From Mobilibacterium timonense (lineage in GTDB: Bacteria; Bacillota; Clostridia; Peptostreptococcales; Anaerovoracaceae), in NCBI RefSeq assembly GCF_900155555.1, contig NZ_FUHN01000005.1, forward strand, positions 1 through 64,000: a DNA stretch of 64,000 nucleotides. Direction: 5' to 3'. The notes beneath the pieces were generated by a model. That model ran no database searches, was not told the DNA's origin, and saw only the letters and a program-made list of their open reading frames with translations. The position numbers and the translations under genes are program-made. Below are positions 32,691-42,282 of the stretch, piece by piece (position 1 is the stretch's first letter; every line of letters begins with the position of its first letter).

Positions 32691-33275
32691 CTATTTCACG
32701 AAGTGGTCGGCGAATTCGATAGCGTACGGTTTTACCTGCTCGAAACCTCTGGTGCACACAGACGCGAAGATCTTCATCGGCATCTCGATATCCCTGATCT
32801 GCCACTTGATCCCATCGTGCTCCACCTCTATATTGCAGTCGTACTCCCCGTAAAGAAGCTCCGGAGTGGCGCTGAACACGGTGGCACCGATGGCTTTTAC
32901 AAAAGCCTCTCTCCTTGTCCAGATCTGGAAGAACTCATTGTAACCGAACAGCTTCACTCTTTCCAGCTCCCGTTCGGAGTAATATCTCTCGGCCATTGCC
33001 ATGTAATCAATGTCTTTCCCCAGCTGGATATCGAGGCCGCACGGCTGGTCGTCAAAGAGCACTGCCCAGTACTGACCGCTGTGAGAAACGCTGAAGGATG
33101 CAAAATCGGGGATATAGGGCTTTCCGTGTTCGCCGGTCTCGATGCTCTCCACCAGCTTCCCCGCGTCCATGCCCTGTATGTCTGAAAGGGCCAGATAGTC
33201 CTGTATGGCCCTCTTCAGCAGCACCCTGCTGTTATCTCTGCCTCCCTCAAAATGGCTCGAATGAAATAGATACAT
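32691..33275 (-). CDS. 4'-phosphopantetheinyl transferase superfamily protein
   Basis: A 194-residue Sfp/AcpT-type transferase that would attach the phosphopantetheine arm of CoA to a carrier protein. Metal and CoA motifs are present: VSHSGQYWAVLF, CGLDIQLGKD and FFQIWTRREAFVKAIG (W-x-x-K/R-E-A). No polyketide or peptide synthetase is nearby, so it may serve fatty-acid ACP or act elsewhere. GGGGGA lies 7 bases before the ATG. Confidence 0.88.
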   Translation of the reverse strand: MYLFHSSHFEGGRDNSRVLLKRAIQDYLALSDIQGMDAGKLVESIETGEHGKPYIPDFASFSVSHSGQYWAVLFDDQPCGLDIQLGKDIDYMAMAERYYSERELERVKLFGYNEFFQIWTRREAFVKAIGATVFSATPELLYGEYDCNIEVEHDGIKWQIRDIEMPMKIFASVCTRGFEQVKPYAIEFADHFVK

Positions 33276-33379
33276 AACATTCCCCCGTTTCTCTTCGCCT
33301 GTGACATCACACTTTTACCATCACTCAAATATTATAAACTCCACAGGCCCTCATGTCATTACGAAGACGCCATATCCGG

Positions 33380-34816
33380 TCAGGAAGCGGAAAGCACGTC
33401 CGCCCCCTGGGCGATCTCGTCTCCCTCTCCCTGGATGTCGGGCTCAACGCCCTTCCCGTCTATCTTCTCTCCCGACGGAGAAACGTATTCCTCCACCGTG
33501 AGCTTTATCACCGAACCGTCGTCGAGCGGGAAGATGCCCTGGATCAAGCCTTTTCCGTAGGTCCTGCTCCCGATGATCTTTCCGCCGCCATTATCCTTGA
33601 CGGCGCAGGCGAATATCTCCGCGGCGCTTGCCGTGTCGCCGTCCACCAGCAGAACGTAGGAAACGTCCTTGCTGCTGCTGTCGGAGTTGTAGATCTTCTC
33701 CTTTCCTGAAGCGTTTTTCACCGTAACGATCCTGCAGGCCGGGAGCAGAAGGTCGGCGCACTTGATGCCCTCATCGGCCACTCCCCCCGGATTTCCGCGC
33801 AGGTCGATGATCACCTTCGTGCATCCCTGGTTCTTCAGATCCGTGATCGCATCGCTCAGTTCCTCCGAAGCACCTTTCCTGAAGGTGTTGAGGTCTATGT
33901 AGCCTATACCCTTGCTCTTGTCGTAGACGCTGTACTCCAGCGCCCTGTCCTCCACCTGGGCCCTTGCCACCCTGAAAGTCTTTTCCTTTGCTCCGCGGCT
34001 CACCACCACTGTCACCGACGTTCCGGCCTTGCCCCGCATGAGCTCCGCCGCCTTGTCCACGCTCTCCGGCTTGCTGCCGCCGATGGACACGATAACGTCA
34101 CCTTTCTGGAGGCCCGCTTCTTCAGCAGTGCTTCCCTTGATGACCTTTCCCACGATCACCTGTCCGTCGTCTGCCGCCTGTACGGAGATGCCGATGCCTG
34201 TGTATGAGTCCAGGTATTTTCTGGAAAAGTTGTCATACTCCGACTTCGTCATGTATTGTGCGTAGGGATCCGGGAGTGCGGAGAGCATTCCGCTTATCAC
34301 GGCTTTCTCCATCTTATTGCTGTCGGTGTCGTAAAGATCCGAATCGTTGATGGTCTTCTGGATCTCGTAGTATTTTCCCCACTGTTTGTCCAGAGCCTTG
34401 TAGTAATCGAGCTTGTCTCCGCTGACCAGGTGGATGCCACCCTTTCCTGACATGAAAAGGCCTATGCATCCCGTGGCCAGGAGTGCACCCAGGCAGACCA
34501 TCAGGATGCAGATGAACACCAGACGTCTCCTGCTGAGATGTCCGCCCTTGTTTTCATTATCCTCAGATCCTTCAGATCCGCCATGGCCCTCTGGCTTCTC
34601 AGCCCGTAATGGTTCCTTAGCCTGATCGGCCGCAGGGCGCCTGACCTCCTCCGGATGCCTGAAGGGGATCTCAGGGTCGTTCAGCTTTTCCGGCTCCAGG
34701 CCCATTTCTTCACCCGAGCCATCCATCTCGTGGCGGATCTCTTCAAGCAGCGATCCCGAGGGATCCAGGCCGTAACTCCCCTTGTACTCAGAGGGACTGC
34801 CCGGATTAAGGCCCAT
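33380..34816 (-). CDS. S41 family C-terminal processing peptidase
   Basis: About 478 residues. A long hydrophilic, acidic N-terminal tail (about 1-100) precedes a membrane segment (RRLVFICILMVCLGALLATG), then a PDZ domain (GIGISVQAADDGQVIVGKVI) and the Ser/Lys dyad region DGDTASAAEIFA...RTYGKGLIQ. It acts outside the membrane and trims substrates recognised at their C-termini. GTGGAG 6 bases before 34816 favours that ATG; an ATG at 34882 within recJ is in frame but weakly preceded. The cytoplasmic tail is longer than usual. Confidence 0.88.
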   Translation of the reverse strand: MGLNPGSPSEYKGSYGLDPSGSLLEEIRHEMDGSGEEMGLEPEKLNDPEIPFRHPEEVRRPAADQAKEPLRAEKPEGHGGSEGSEDNENKGGHLSRRRLVFICILMVCLGALLATGCIGLFMSGKGGIHLVSGDKLDYYKALDKQWGKYYEIQKTINDSDLYDTDSNKMEKAVISGMLSALPDPYAQYMTKSEYDNFSRKYLDSYTGIGISVQAADDGQVIVGKVIKGSTAEEAGLQKGDVIVSIGGSKPESVDKAAELMRGKAGTSVTVVVSRGAKEKTFRVARAQVEDRALEYSVYDKSKGIGYIDLNTFRKGASEELSDAITDLKNQGCTKVIIDLRGNPGGVADEGIKCADLLLPACRIVTVKNASGKEKIYNSDSSSKDVSYVLLVDGDTASAAEIFACAVKDNGGGKIIGSRTYGKGLIQGIFPLDDGSVIKLTVEEYVSPSGEKIDGKGVEPDIQGEGDEIAQGADVLSAS

Positions 34817-34865
34817 GCTTACTCCACCAGACGTCTCCTTGTTTTTTTCTGCTTTTATCTTGTTA

Positions 34866-36554
34866 TCATTGTCTGCTTCCATCTGATCTCAGTCCCCCGG
34901 ACGGCAAAACTCCGTCCACTACCATCTGCACCGTACACCGGTCATTCCACCTGTTGATCTCCAGCTTTCCGTACACATCCAGAAGATCTCCGGACTCTGC
35001 CATCTGCCAGATCCTCTCCGCGTCATGAAAAAGCACCGCATTCAAATACCCCTGACCGTCGAAGATCGTAAATCTGGCGTATTTCCTGCCGTTTTTCAGA
35101 AATCTCCAGTCTCTTATCTCGACACCTGAAAGTCCCATCACCGGCATCTCATTCCCCTGTCCACATGGCTCGAAGAGCTTCAGGCTCTCGGCCAGCTCCA
35201 TGTCCGCATCTCTGACTCTGAGCACCTCGTCCACCGGGACCGGCTCATCGAACACATCGGGATCCTCTTTGAAAATAGCCGCCATGTCCTTCTGCAGCCC
35301 TTCCCTGAGCTCCGGTATGTATCTTCCATCTATGGTGAAACCGCAGGCGGCATTGTGTCCTCCGAAGTGTATGAACAGGTCTCTGTATTTGTTGAGCATC
35401 TCGTAGAGGTTGACCCCGGACACGGACCGCCCCGTGCCCTTCCAAAGGCCCTCGTCTCCGCTCGGGGTTACGATCACCACCGGACGGCGCACTTCCTCCT
35501 TTATTTTTCCGGCCACTATCCCGAGAATGCCCTCGTGGACCCCCTCGGCCTCGAGAAGGAGAAAATCCCAGTCCTTCATCTGGTCCTCTGCCTCCGGCAT
35601 GCAGATCTCATAGGCCTCTTCCTGAAGGCTCCGACGCCTGTCGTTCATCTCCATCAGCCTTCTGCAGTACTTCTCTCCCTGAGCCCTGTCAGGTGCCAGG
35701 AGCATTTTCACGCTCACGGTGGCATCTCCAAGCCTTCCTGCGGAATTGATCCTCGGTACCACCCCGAAGGCAAGACCAGAAGCCGTGATGGTTTTTGCGT
35801 CGAGGCCCGCCATCTCTATGAGCCGCGATATGCCCGGGCATCCCATCCCGCGGTTTATGAGCTGAAGGCCATACTTCACGATCGTCCTGTTCTCGTCTGT
35901 CAGGGGCATTATGTCTCCTATCGTCCCGATCGCCACCAGCTCCAGAAGCCTGTATTTCATACCTGGCGGCAGCGGTCTTTCAGTGCTGAGGGCCAGAGCC
36001 AGCTTGTAGGCGACCCCGACTCCCGCAAGGTTCTCAAAGGGGTATCCGGAGCTCTCATCTTTTGGATCGATGAGTATGCCTGGCGCCCTCTTCTCTCCCA
36101 CGTTGTGGTGGTCCGTGATCACAGTATCCAGTGAGATCTCGTGGGCGAATTCCACTTCCTCTCTTGCCGTGGCGCCGCAGTCCACGGAGACCAGCAGATC
36201 TGCACCTCCGTCCTTTATCCTGCGGATGGAATCGCTGTGGAGTCCATACCCCTCATCCATCCTGGAAGGTATGTAGTACGAAAGATTCGAGGTATACGAT
36301 CCGAGTGCCCTCATCAGGAGCGCCGTGGACGTCACTCCATCCGTGTCGTAGTCGCCGTAGATCACTATCTTCTCATTATTGTCCACGGCCCGGAAGATCC
36401 TGTCCACACCTTCCTTCATTCCCCTCATCAGAAAAGGATCATAGGCTTTCTGAGGCTTCGGGGAAAGGTATTCCTCCATATCCTCGTCTCTTATACCCCT
36501 TTTCTTCATTATGTCCAAAACTATTTCCGGTATCTTTATCTGCCCTTTTTCCAC
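34866..36554 (-). CDS. recJ: Single-stranded-DNA-specific exonuclease RecJ
   Basis: A 562-residue DHH-family 5'-3' exonuclease. DHH motifs: VIYGDYDTDGVTSTALL, SVDCGATAREE and VITDHHNVGE; the DHHA1 domain shows HFGGHNAACGFTI. A C-terminal OB-like domain contacts DNA. The end overlaps the long version of the peptidase gene. It works in mismatch, base-excision and recombination repair, and sits beside the cell-envelope genes without obvious link. Confidence 0.95.
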   Translation of the reverse strand: MEKGQIKIPEIVLDIMKKRGIRDEDMEEYLSPKPQKAYDPFLMRGMKEGVDRIFRAVDNNEKIVIYGDYDTDGVTSTALLMRALGSYTSNLSYYIPSRMDEGYGLHSDSIRRIKDGGADLLVSVDCGATAREEVEFAHEISLDTVITDHHNVGEKRAPGILIDPKDESSGYPFENLAGVGVAYKLALALSTERPLPPGMKYRLLELVAIGTIGDIMPLTDENRTIVKYGLQLINRGMGCPGISRLIEMAGLDAKTITASGLAFGVVPRINSAGRLGDATVSVKMLLAPDRAQGEKYCRRLMEMNDRRRSLQEEAYEICMPEAEDQMKDWDFLLLEAEGVHEGILGIVAGKIKEEVRRPVVIVTPSGDEGLWKGTGRSVSGVNLYEMLNKYRDLFIHFGGHNAACGFTIDGRYIPELREGLQKDMAAIFKEDPDVFDEPVPVDEVLRVRDADMELAESLKLFEPCGQGNEMPVMGLSGVEIRDWRFLKNGRKYARFTIFDGQGYLNAVLFHDAERIWQMAESGDLLDVYGKLEINRWNDRCTVQMVVDGVLPSGGLRSDGSRQ

Positions 36555-36593
36555 GCCTGTCTGTCCTGTTTTTTAACTCTCTATAACCGCCAA

Positions 36594-36618
36594 AATCCGA
36601 GATCAAAGATCTCGGATT
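36594..36618 (-). terminator. Terminator-like hairpin after the EnvC-type gene
   Basis: AATCCGAGATC and GATCTCGGATT form a perfect 11-bp stem with a 3-base loop. On the minus strand only four T follow, so termination may be partial. Confidence 0.5.
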
Positions 36619-36662
36619 CTGACTTATAACATTGCTGATTTTACCTTAACACCTCATCCATC

Positions 36663-37814
36663 CTAGAAAATGGAATACGGGTTCACGGTCGTTCCGTAAT
36701 GGAACAGGGTAAAGTGGAGATGCGGTCCCGTGGAGTTTCCCGTGGATCCCACGTAGCCCACCACCTGGCCCTTCCTTACGTACTGGCCTCTGCTCACGGC
36801 GTATCTGCTCAGATGTCCGTAGAGCGTGGTATATCCGTTTCCGATGGAGATCTGGATGCAGTTTCCGTAGCCTTGATACCATGAAGCCATGGTCACCATG
36901 CCGTCTGACACGGCATAGACCGGGGTCCCCGTAGGCAGGCCGATATCAACTCCTCCGTGGAATATCCTCGTACCGAAGATAGGGTGGATACGGTATCCAT
37001 ACGGAGACGTGATGACACCGCCGTTCACAGGCCACCTGTATCCCGACGAGCTGGACGAAGAGCTACCGCCGGAGCTGCTGGAGCCTCCAGAGCTGCTAGA
37101 GCTGCTGGAACCGCCAGAAGAGGAATTGTTCCTCTTAGCTTCCTCCTCCGCCAGTTTCTGCTCCCATGCAGCCCTCTCGGCTTCCGCCTGCGCGGCAAGC
37201 TGGTTTGCCTCCTGGGTCTTCTGATCTTCCAGCGCCTTGTATTCATCCGCCTGGCTCGCCAGGCTGTCCTTGGTCTCCTGTACCTTAGCCTTGTCCTCTT
37301 CCAGCTGTTTCTGCTGCTGCTGCTGAGTCTTCTCCAGATCCTGGATCTCGGCATAGTCGTCCTTCAGTGACGTCAGGAGCTCCTGATCCTGCTGATATAC
37401 CTTGTGCACCATGGCCACGTTGGTGATCAGATCCGTCACGTTGTCGGAGCTGAGGATGACATCGATCATCCCCACCGAACCCGTCTTGTACATGGCACTC
37501 AGCCTGCTGTTTAGAGAGTCAGTCTGAGCGCTGACCTGGGCCTTCTTCGTCTCGAGGTCCTTCTGAGTCTGCGCCAGATTTGCCGTGGTCTGATCGATCT
37601 GGCTCTGTAGGCTGTCGATCTTATCCTCGGCCTCCTCCACCTGAGCGTAAAGACTGCTCGCCTTGCTCCCCGCCTCTGAAGCTTCTTTTTTTGCCTGCGC
37701 AGCCTGGGCAGCCTTCTGTGATGTCGCCGCCATAGAGCCGGTCACGGCCGCTCCTACCATGGAAACAGTGAGCACCGCTGTTGCCAGGAGCTTCGCACCT
37801 CTGTGTCTGTCCAT
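36663..37814 (-). CDS. EnvC/NlpD-like M23 peptidase with coiled coil
   Basis: A 383-residue secreted protein: signal peptide (to about GSMAA), a long coiled coil (about 35-215), a Ser/Gly-rich linker (about 228-258) and an M23 domain. The M23 zinc residues are in FHGGVDIG and GPHLHFTLF. In bacteria with FtsEX such coiled-coil hydrolases are regulated by the transporter at the septum; the ftsX and ftsE genes lie immediately upstream, which supports that role. The extreme Ser-Gly linker is unusual in composition but common as a spacer. Confidence 0.9.
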   Translation of the reverse strand: MDRHRGAKLLATAVLTVSMVGAAVTGSMAATSQKAAQAAQAKKEASEAGSKASSLYAQVEEAEDKIDSLQSQIDQTTANLAQTQKDLETKKAQVSAQTDSLNSRLSAMYKTGSVGMIDVILSSDNVTDLITNVAMVHKVYQQDQELLTSLKDDYAEIQDLEKTQQQQQKQLEEDKAKVQETKDSLASQADEYKALEDQKTQEANQLAAQAEAERAAWEQKLAEEEAKRNNSSSGGSSSSSSSGGSSSSGGSSSSSSSGYRWPVNGGVITSPYGYRIHPIFGTRIFHGGVDIGLPTGTPVYAVSDGMVTMASWYQGYGNCIQISIGNGYTTLYGHLSRYAVSRGQYVRKGQVVGYVGSTGNSTGPHLHFTLFHYGTTVNPYSIF

Positions 37815-37870
37815 ACTTCACTTCCTTTCGATATATTCTCTCTGTTAATGTTATCTCTTTTGTATTGGTC

Positions 37871-38764
37871 CTATTTCTGGAGAAATCTCCTGATGGAGAT
37901 GATACTTCCGAAGGTTCCGATGCCGATACCCAGCGCCGCGAAGATCACGACCAGGTTAGGTATCAGATAAGAACTCGGGACCACCGGCACCGAGAATATC
38001 CTCATTATGTCCTTTCCGATAACCGAGATAACCTGTCCATATACTACATACATGAGGAGCGACGCCGCTGCCGCAGATACGAATCCTAGTATGATGCCCT
38101 CCAGCAGGAACGGGCCCCTGACGAACCAGTCCGTGGCTCCCAGATATTTCATGATCCCGATCTCCTTCGACCGGTTGAACACCGTCAGCTTTATTGTATT
38201 CGCCACTATTATCACGGAGACCACGATGAGGAACACCATCACCACGGCGGAGGCGTTCCTGATGAATCTGGTGGCCTTTGCAAGCTTGGCGATCGTATCC
38301 TGATAGTAGTTTACGTCGTCGACACCGGTGATATTCTTCGCCGCTGCAGCCACGCTGTCCGCAGCAGATTTGTCTTTCACATACACCAGATACGAGTCCG
38401 GAAGCGGATTGGAATCCAGGTTGTCAAGCAGATAACCGTTGTCTCCCCACCTCTGCTTCATTATCTTGAGGGCGTCTTCCTTGCTCCTGTACTCCACCTT
38501 CTCAACGCCATTCATGTCCTTGATCTGTTCCTCTATGGCGGAATTAGTCGCGTCGTCGTTGTCCTCTCCCAGGTAGACGTTCACGACGTTGTAGTCCTGG
38601 CTGATGACGTTGGCGAACAGATTAACATTCACGAAGGCCACGAAAAAGATGCCCAGTATAAGCATCATGGCCGTGATGGCAAGTACGGCTGCGAAGTTCA
38701 CGCCCTTGTTCCTGTTAGTCTGAGCAAGTGCCTGCTTGAGAGCATAACCGATCTTAGAAAACAT
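37871..38764 (-). CDS. ftsX: Permease-like cell division protein FtsX
   Basis: A 297-residue four-TM protein. It opens IGYALKQALAQTNRNKGVNFAAVLAITAMMLI, has a large extracellular loop (about 55-170) and three C-terminal membrane segments. The start at 38764 has GGAGGTGG upstream and overlaps the ftsE 3' end by 11 bases. FtsX passes the ATP signal of FtsE to an outer peptidoglycan hydrolase, here probably the M23 protein downstream. Confidence 0.93.
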   Translation of the reverse strand: MFSKIGYALKQALAQTNRNKGVNFAAVLAITAMMLILGIFFVAFVNVNLFANVISQDYNVVNVYLGEDNDDATNSAIEEQIKDMNGVEKVEYRSKEDALKIMKQRWGDNGYLLDNLDSNPLPDSYLVYVKDKSAADSVAAAAKNITGVDDVNYYQDTIAKLAKATRFIRNASAVVMVFLIVVSVIIVANTIKLTVFNRSKEIGIMKYLGATDWFVRGPFLLEGIILGFVSAAAASLLMYVVYGQVISVIGKDIMRIFSVPVVPSSYLIPNLVVIFAALGIGIGTFGSIISIRRFLQK

Positions 38765-39485
38765 ACTGGTCCACCTCCTCATTGCTGAAGTAGAGGTTGA
38801 CCTCATCATCGGTAAAGCCATAAGACCCCTGCTCATCTCTGACGATCTTGCCGTGGTCGATGGCTACAACTCTCTTATTCATTTTGTCTACTATATCTTT
38901 CGCATGTGTGACCATGAGCACAGTCGTTCCCCTGAGGTTGATCTTGTCCAGTATCTCCATGATCTCCATGGCGGTCACCGGATCCAGATTTCCTGTAGGC
39001 TCGTCAGCGATCAGCACACGTGGATTGTTGACTATCGCCCTCGCGATGCCCACCCTCTGCTGTTCACCGGCACTGAGCTCGCTCGGATACCTGTTCGCCT
39101 TGTCAGCGATCCCCACGAGGTCGAGCACGTGAGGCACCTGCCTTCTGATATCTTTTTTTCTCTTGTGGACCACTTCCATAGCGAAGGCCACATTCTCGAA
39201 TACAGTTTTTTTCTCTATCAGCCTGAAGTCCTGGAATACCATTCCTATCTTCTGTCTGAGCCCCGGGATCTGACGTCTTGAAAAATTGGTGATATCGTTT
39301 CCCGCAACGTAAATATGACCGCTGTCCTCGGTGATCTCCCTGAGGATCAGTCTGATAAAAGTGGTCTTTCCCGCTCCGCTCGGTCCCACGAGGAACACGA
39401 AATCTCCCTTGTGTATATGGACTGAAGCGTGAGACAGACCCACGTTTGAACCGTAATTTTTACATACATCGTCAAATATGATCAT
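38754..39485 (-). CDS. ftsE: Cell division ATP-binding protein FtsE
   Basis: A 243-residue ABC ATPase with Walker A GPSGAGKTT, signature LSAGEQQRVGIARA, Walker B VLIADEPTGNLD and the H-loop VTHAKD. It partners FtsX. CGGAGG precedes the ATG and a TATAAT (minus strand, 39519-39524) lies about 35 bases upstream, suggesting that the ftsE-ftsX-envC run starts here. Confidence 0.95.
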   Translation of the reverse strand: MIIFDDVCKNYGSNVGLSHASVHIHKGDFVFLVGPSGAGKTTFIRLILREITEDSGHIYVAGNDITNFSRRQIPGLRQKIGMVFQDFRLIEKKTVFENVAFAMEVVHKRKKDIRRQVPHVLDLVGIADKANRYPSELSAGEQQRVGIARAIVNNPRVLIADEPTGNLDPVTAMEIMEILDKINLRGTTVLMVTHAKDIVDKMNKRVVAIDHGKIVRDEQGSYGFTDDEVNLYFSNEEVDQYVF

Positions 39486-39619
39486 CAGAACCTCCGGCTG
39501 GTACTATAAACACAAGTCATTATAACCTAAATAAACAAAATAATAAAATATTGTCTACCAAATTTTACGTAAAAATTATTGTTTACCGGTCTGCGAGGCC
39601 CTTGATGATGGCACTGCAA

Positions 39620-40411
39620 CTACATGTTGTGTTCAGCATCACTCTGTGGTGGCAAATAATCTATTTTGTTCCTCAATCGTCCTCGTATGTATTCCGCCTC
39701 GGGCATGTATGAAAAGATGAAGTCCCAGAAGCCCTTTCCGTGATTCGGATGCTTCAGATGTGCCAGCTCGTGCAGCACCACATATTCGATCTCCTCCACC
39801 GGCAGCTGTGAAAGGCAGATGCTGAACCGCAGTTTTCCCGTGGACGGCGCGCACACTCCCCACCTGGATCTCATCCTTGATATGGACCATCCGCTGCACT
39901 GAAGTCCGGTCAACTCCTCCCACCTTGGCACCAGCTCCTCCAGCAGCCGTCTCAGATGCCTGGCACTCATATTTATCATGTATTTCTCCGTATCCACAGC
40001 GGTCTTTCCAGGCGGTACAGTCAGGACTATCACGTCTTCATCCGACCTTAACCTTGATGAATACCGTCCACCGGAGATCACCTCAAGGCGATAGACCTTT
40101 CCGAGCAGGCGATACGTCTCCCCTGTCTTGTACTCACGCACCGGCCTGTCCGCGGTAAAACCCGTCTTCTCTTGATGTATGCGTATCCAGGCTTCCCTCG
40201 ATTTAAAGAACTTGAGCGCCTGAGATCTGGAAACGTCGAGAGGACAGGAAAGGTCCACCGTCCCGTCTTCCCTCAGTCTGATCACCAGGTTCCTTATATT
40301 CTTCCTCCTGTAATTGACGACGAATTCGTCGATCAGCAGGGTCTCCGTAGGCCCCAGCTGACGTCCCTGACCCACACGGGTCCTCGCTGATCTCCTGGAA
40401 CTGTTTTTCAA
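39620..40411 (-). CDS. YgjP/SprT-like zinc metallopeptidase domain protein
   Basis: A 263-residue member of the DUF45 (YgjP-like) family. The zinc motif HELAHLKHPNHGKGFWDF (HExxH plus a third His) is near residue 210. The N-terminal domain is beta-rich (FVVNYRRKNIRNLVIRLREDG). A TTG start at 40411 is preferred because AGGAGG lies 5 bases upstream; a GTG at 40465 has its site too close. Cellular function of the family is unsettled. Confidence 0.8.
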   Translation of the reverse strand: MKNSSRRSARTRVGQGRQLGPTETLLIDEFVVNYRRKNIRNLVIRLREDGTVDLSCPLDVSRSQALKFFKSREAWIRIHQEKTGFTADRPVREYKTGETYRLLGKVYRLEVISGGRYSSRLRSDEDVIVLTVPPGKTAVDTEKYMINMSARHLRRLLEELVPRWEELTGLQCSGWSISRMRSRWGVCAPSTGKLRFSICLSQLPVEEIEYVVLHELAHLKHPNHGKGFWDFIFSYMPEAEYIRGRLRNKIDYLPPQSDAEHNM

Positions 40412-40565
40412 TTCTGCCTCCTGCCAGGGTGCCAACAGACGTTTCTCTCCACTCGCCCGGCGCACTCTCCTCTGGTCGTACCTGGGATTCTACAGCATCC
40501 CCCGGGATCTCTCAAACAGAGAAATACCTTTTTCCTGCAAAAAAAGACCGATATCGATCTTTCCA

Positions 40566-40600
40566 TAAAAAACAGCAGCCAGACCAAATGTCCGGCCGCC
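40566..40600 (-). terminator. Terminator of the amino-acid ABC transporter
   Basis: On the minus strand a 10-bp stem with two wobble pairs (GCGGCCGGAC / GTCTGGCTGC) is followed by six T after a short gap. Confidence 0.65.
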
Positions 40601-40627
40601 ATTGAATGTCTATGTTCTGTCGCAATA

Positions 40628-41350
40628 CTATACAGAAAGGACTTTTGAAAGGAAATCCTTCGTCCTCGGCTGCTGCGGGTCATCGATCACCTGTTCAGGC
40701 GTCCCCTCCTCCACGATCACTCCGTCGTCCATGAAGATGACCTTATCAGCCACCTCTTTTGCAAAGCCCATCTCGTGGGTCACAACTATCATTGCCAGGC
40801 CTTCCTTTGCCAGGTCCTTCATAACGCTGAGCACCTCACCTACCATCTCCGGATCGAGCGCCGATGTAGGCTCGTCGAAGAGCATCACCTCAGGATCCAT
40901 AGCCAGTGCCCTTGCTATTGCAACACGCTGCTGCTGACCGCCGGACAGCGACTTCGGATACTCGGAAGCCTTGTCCTCAAGGCCAACTCTGGCCAACAGT
41001 TCCATGGCCTTCTTTTCCGCCTCCTCCTGGGAGACGCCCTTTACATTCATGGGTGCGATGGTGATGTTTTCCAGCACCGTTTTGTGCGGGAAAAGATTGA
41101 AGCTCTGGAACACCATGCCCATCCTCTTCCTCACTTCGTTGATGTTCTTATCTGTGATCAGCTCACCGTCGATGTAGATCTCACCGGAGGTAGGCTCCTC
41201 CAGGTGATTGATGCATCTCAGCATGGTGGATTTGCCCGATCCCGACGGCCCTATTATGCACAGCACCTCGGATTCGTCCACTGTCTCGTTTATTCCCTTC
41301 AGCACCTTGTGACTGCCGAAACTCTTGTGCAGATCTTTTATCTCTATCAT
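40628..41350 (-). CDS. Polar amino-acid ABC transporter ATP-binding protein
   Basis: A 240-residue GlnQ/HisP/ArtP-type ATPase: Walker [10 protein letters not shown], signature [14 protein letters not shown], Walker [13 protein letters not shown], and H-loop VTHEMGFA. It is 1 base downstream of the permease gene. The substrate-binding protein is not in the window. Candidate ArgR boxes over the promoter hint at arginine or another basic amino acid. Confidence 0.95.
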   Translation of the reverse strand: MIEIKDLHKSFGSHKVLKGINETVDESEVLCIIGPSGSGKSTMLRCINHLEEPTSGEIYIDGELITDKNINEVRKRMGMVFQSFNLFPHKTVLENITIAPMNVKGVSQEEAEKKAMELLARVGLEDKASEYPKSLSGGQQQRVAIARALAMDPEVMLFDEPTSALDPEMVGEVLSVMKDLAKEGLAMIVVTHEMGFAKEVADKVIFMDDGVIVEEGTPEQVIDDPQQPRTKDFLSKVLSV

Positions 41351-41351
41351 T

Positions 41352-42023
41352 TTATGCCGCCTCCTCGTGTCTCATCTTGCCCTCAACGTGTCCGATGATC
41401 TTGGAGAGCGGAATGGTGAGGAGCATATATACCAGCGCCACGCCAATGTAGGCCGGGAAAGTCTCAAACGTTGCCGCATTCCACAGGGCGCCTCTCCTCA
41501 TGACCTCTACAACTCCGACGAAGCTGAGTACCGAGGTCTCCTTTATCAGAGTAACGAACTCGTTGCCCACAGCAGGGAGTATCACCTTAACCGCCTGCGG
41601 GATGATTATCAGCCTCATGGCCATTGACTTGCTCATGCCCAGCGATCTGGCCGCCTCCATCTGGCCTTTGTCCACGGCCTGGATACCACTCCTGACGATC
41701 TCAGCCATGTATGCGGCACTGTTGAGGCCGCAGACTATCACTGCCGGTATCACCAGGTTATCCCACCGGAACTCCACGTTGTTGGCCTGGAGGAGCTGCG
41801 GTATGCCGTACGCGAATATAAACGCCTGGACCACCATCGGTGTCCCCCTTACCACATCTATGTATATCTTTGCTATAGTTCTCAGCACCGTGTTGTTCGC
41901 CAGCCTGAGAAGGGCCAGGAAGAGTCCGATTATAGCTCCTATGATAACAGCGATCAGGCTGACGGCCACTGTTGCCGGAATACCCTGACACGCTATCAGA
42001 AAACCTTTCCAATACATTGCCAT
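41352..42023 (-). CDS. Polar amino-acid ABC transporter permease
   Basis: A 223-residue HisM/GlnP-type permease with about five membrane segments. The cytoplasmic coupling loop motif [28 protein letters not shown] (EAA loop) is clear, and [20 protein letters not shown] is family-typical. It starts the two-gene unit; translation could also begin at the second Met at 42017. Confidence 0.93.
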   Translation of the reverse strand: MAMYWKGFLIACQGIPATVAVSLIAVIIGAIIGLFLALLRLANNTVLRTIAKIYIDVVRGTPMVVQAFIFAYGIPQLLQANNVEFRWDNLVIPAVIVCGLNSAAYMAEIVRSGIQAVDKGQMEAARSLGMSKSMAMRLIIIPQAVKVILPAVGNEFVTLIKETSVLSFVGVVEVMRRGALWNAATFETFPAYIGVALVYMLLTIPLSKIIGHVEGKMRHEEAA

Positions 42024-42075
42024 TTACTGCACCGTTCCTTTGTCTTGATCTGTTGGCATCTCAATAAACTCCGTA

Positions 42076-42105
42076 ATAATACCACGAGTGAATGGCATCT
42101 CGCAA
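42076..42105 (-). promoter_or_regulatory. Promoter of the amino-acid ABC transporter unit
   Basis: On the minus strand TTGCGA (42100-42105) and TATTAT (42076-42081) are separated by 18 bases, about 53 bases before the permease start. Confidence 0.5.
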
Positions 42106-42136
42106 TAAATAATTCAAATAAATGCATAAACATTCA
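42103..42136 (-). promoter_or_regulatory. Tandem candidate ArgR (ARG) boxes
   Basis: Read on the minus strand, TGAATGTTTATGCA (42136-42123) and TGAATTATTTATTG (42116-42103) are spaced 20 bases start to start, as paired ARG boxes are. The first differs from TGAAT-N4-ATTCA at one position; the second is weaker. The second overlaps the -35 box, consistent with repression by ArgR. Confidence 0.45.
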
Positions 42137-42215
42137 TGTTTTGCCAGGTGTTGTCACTACCGCCGGCCGGACCCGGAAGATATCACGCCGTGTCGAGCGT
42201 GGGACGCCGAGACGC

Positions 42216-42249
42216 AAAAAAGCCGCCACATTTTGTTAAATGCGGCAGC
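42216..42249 (-). terminator. Terminator of the transketolase unit
   Basis: GCTGCCGCATTT pairs with AAATGTGGCGGC (minus strand; one wobble) around a 4-base loop, then six T. Confidence 0.8.
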
Positions 42250-42282
42250 TCCTCTTTTTAATCTTACTTTTTCATCTTACCT

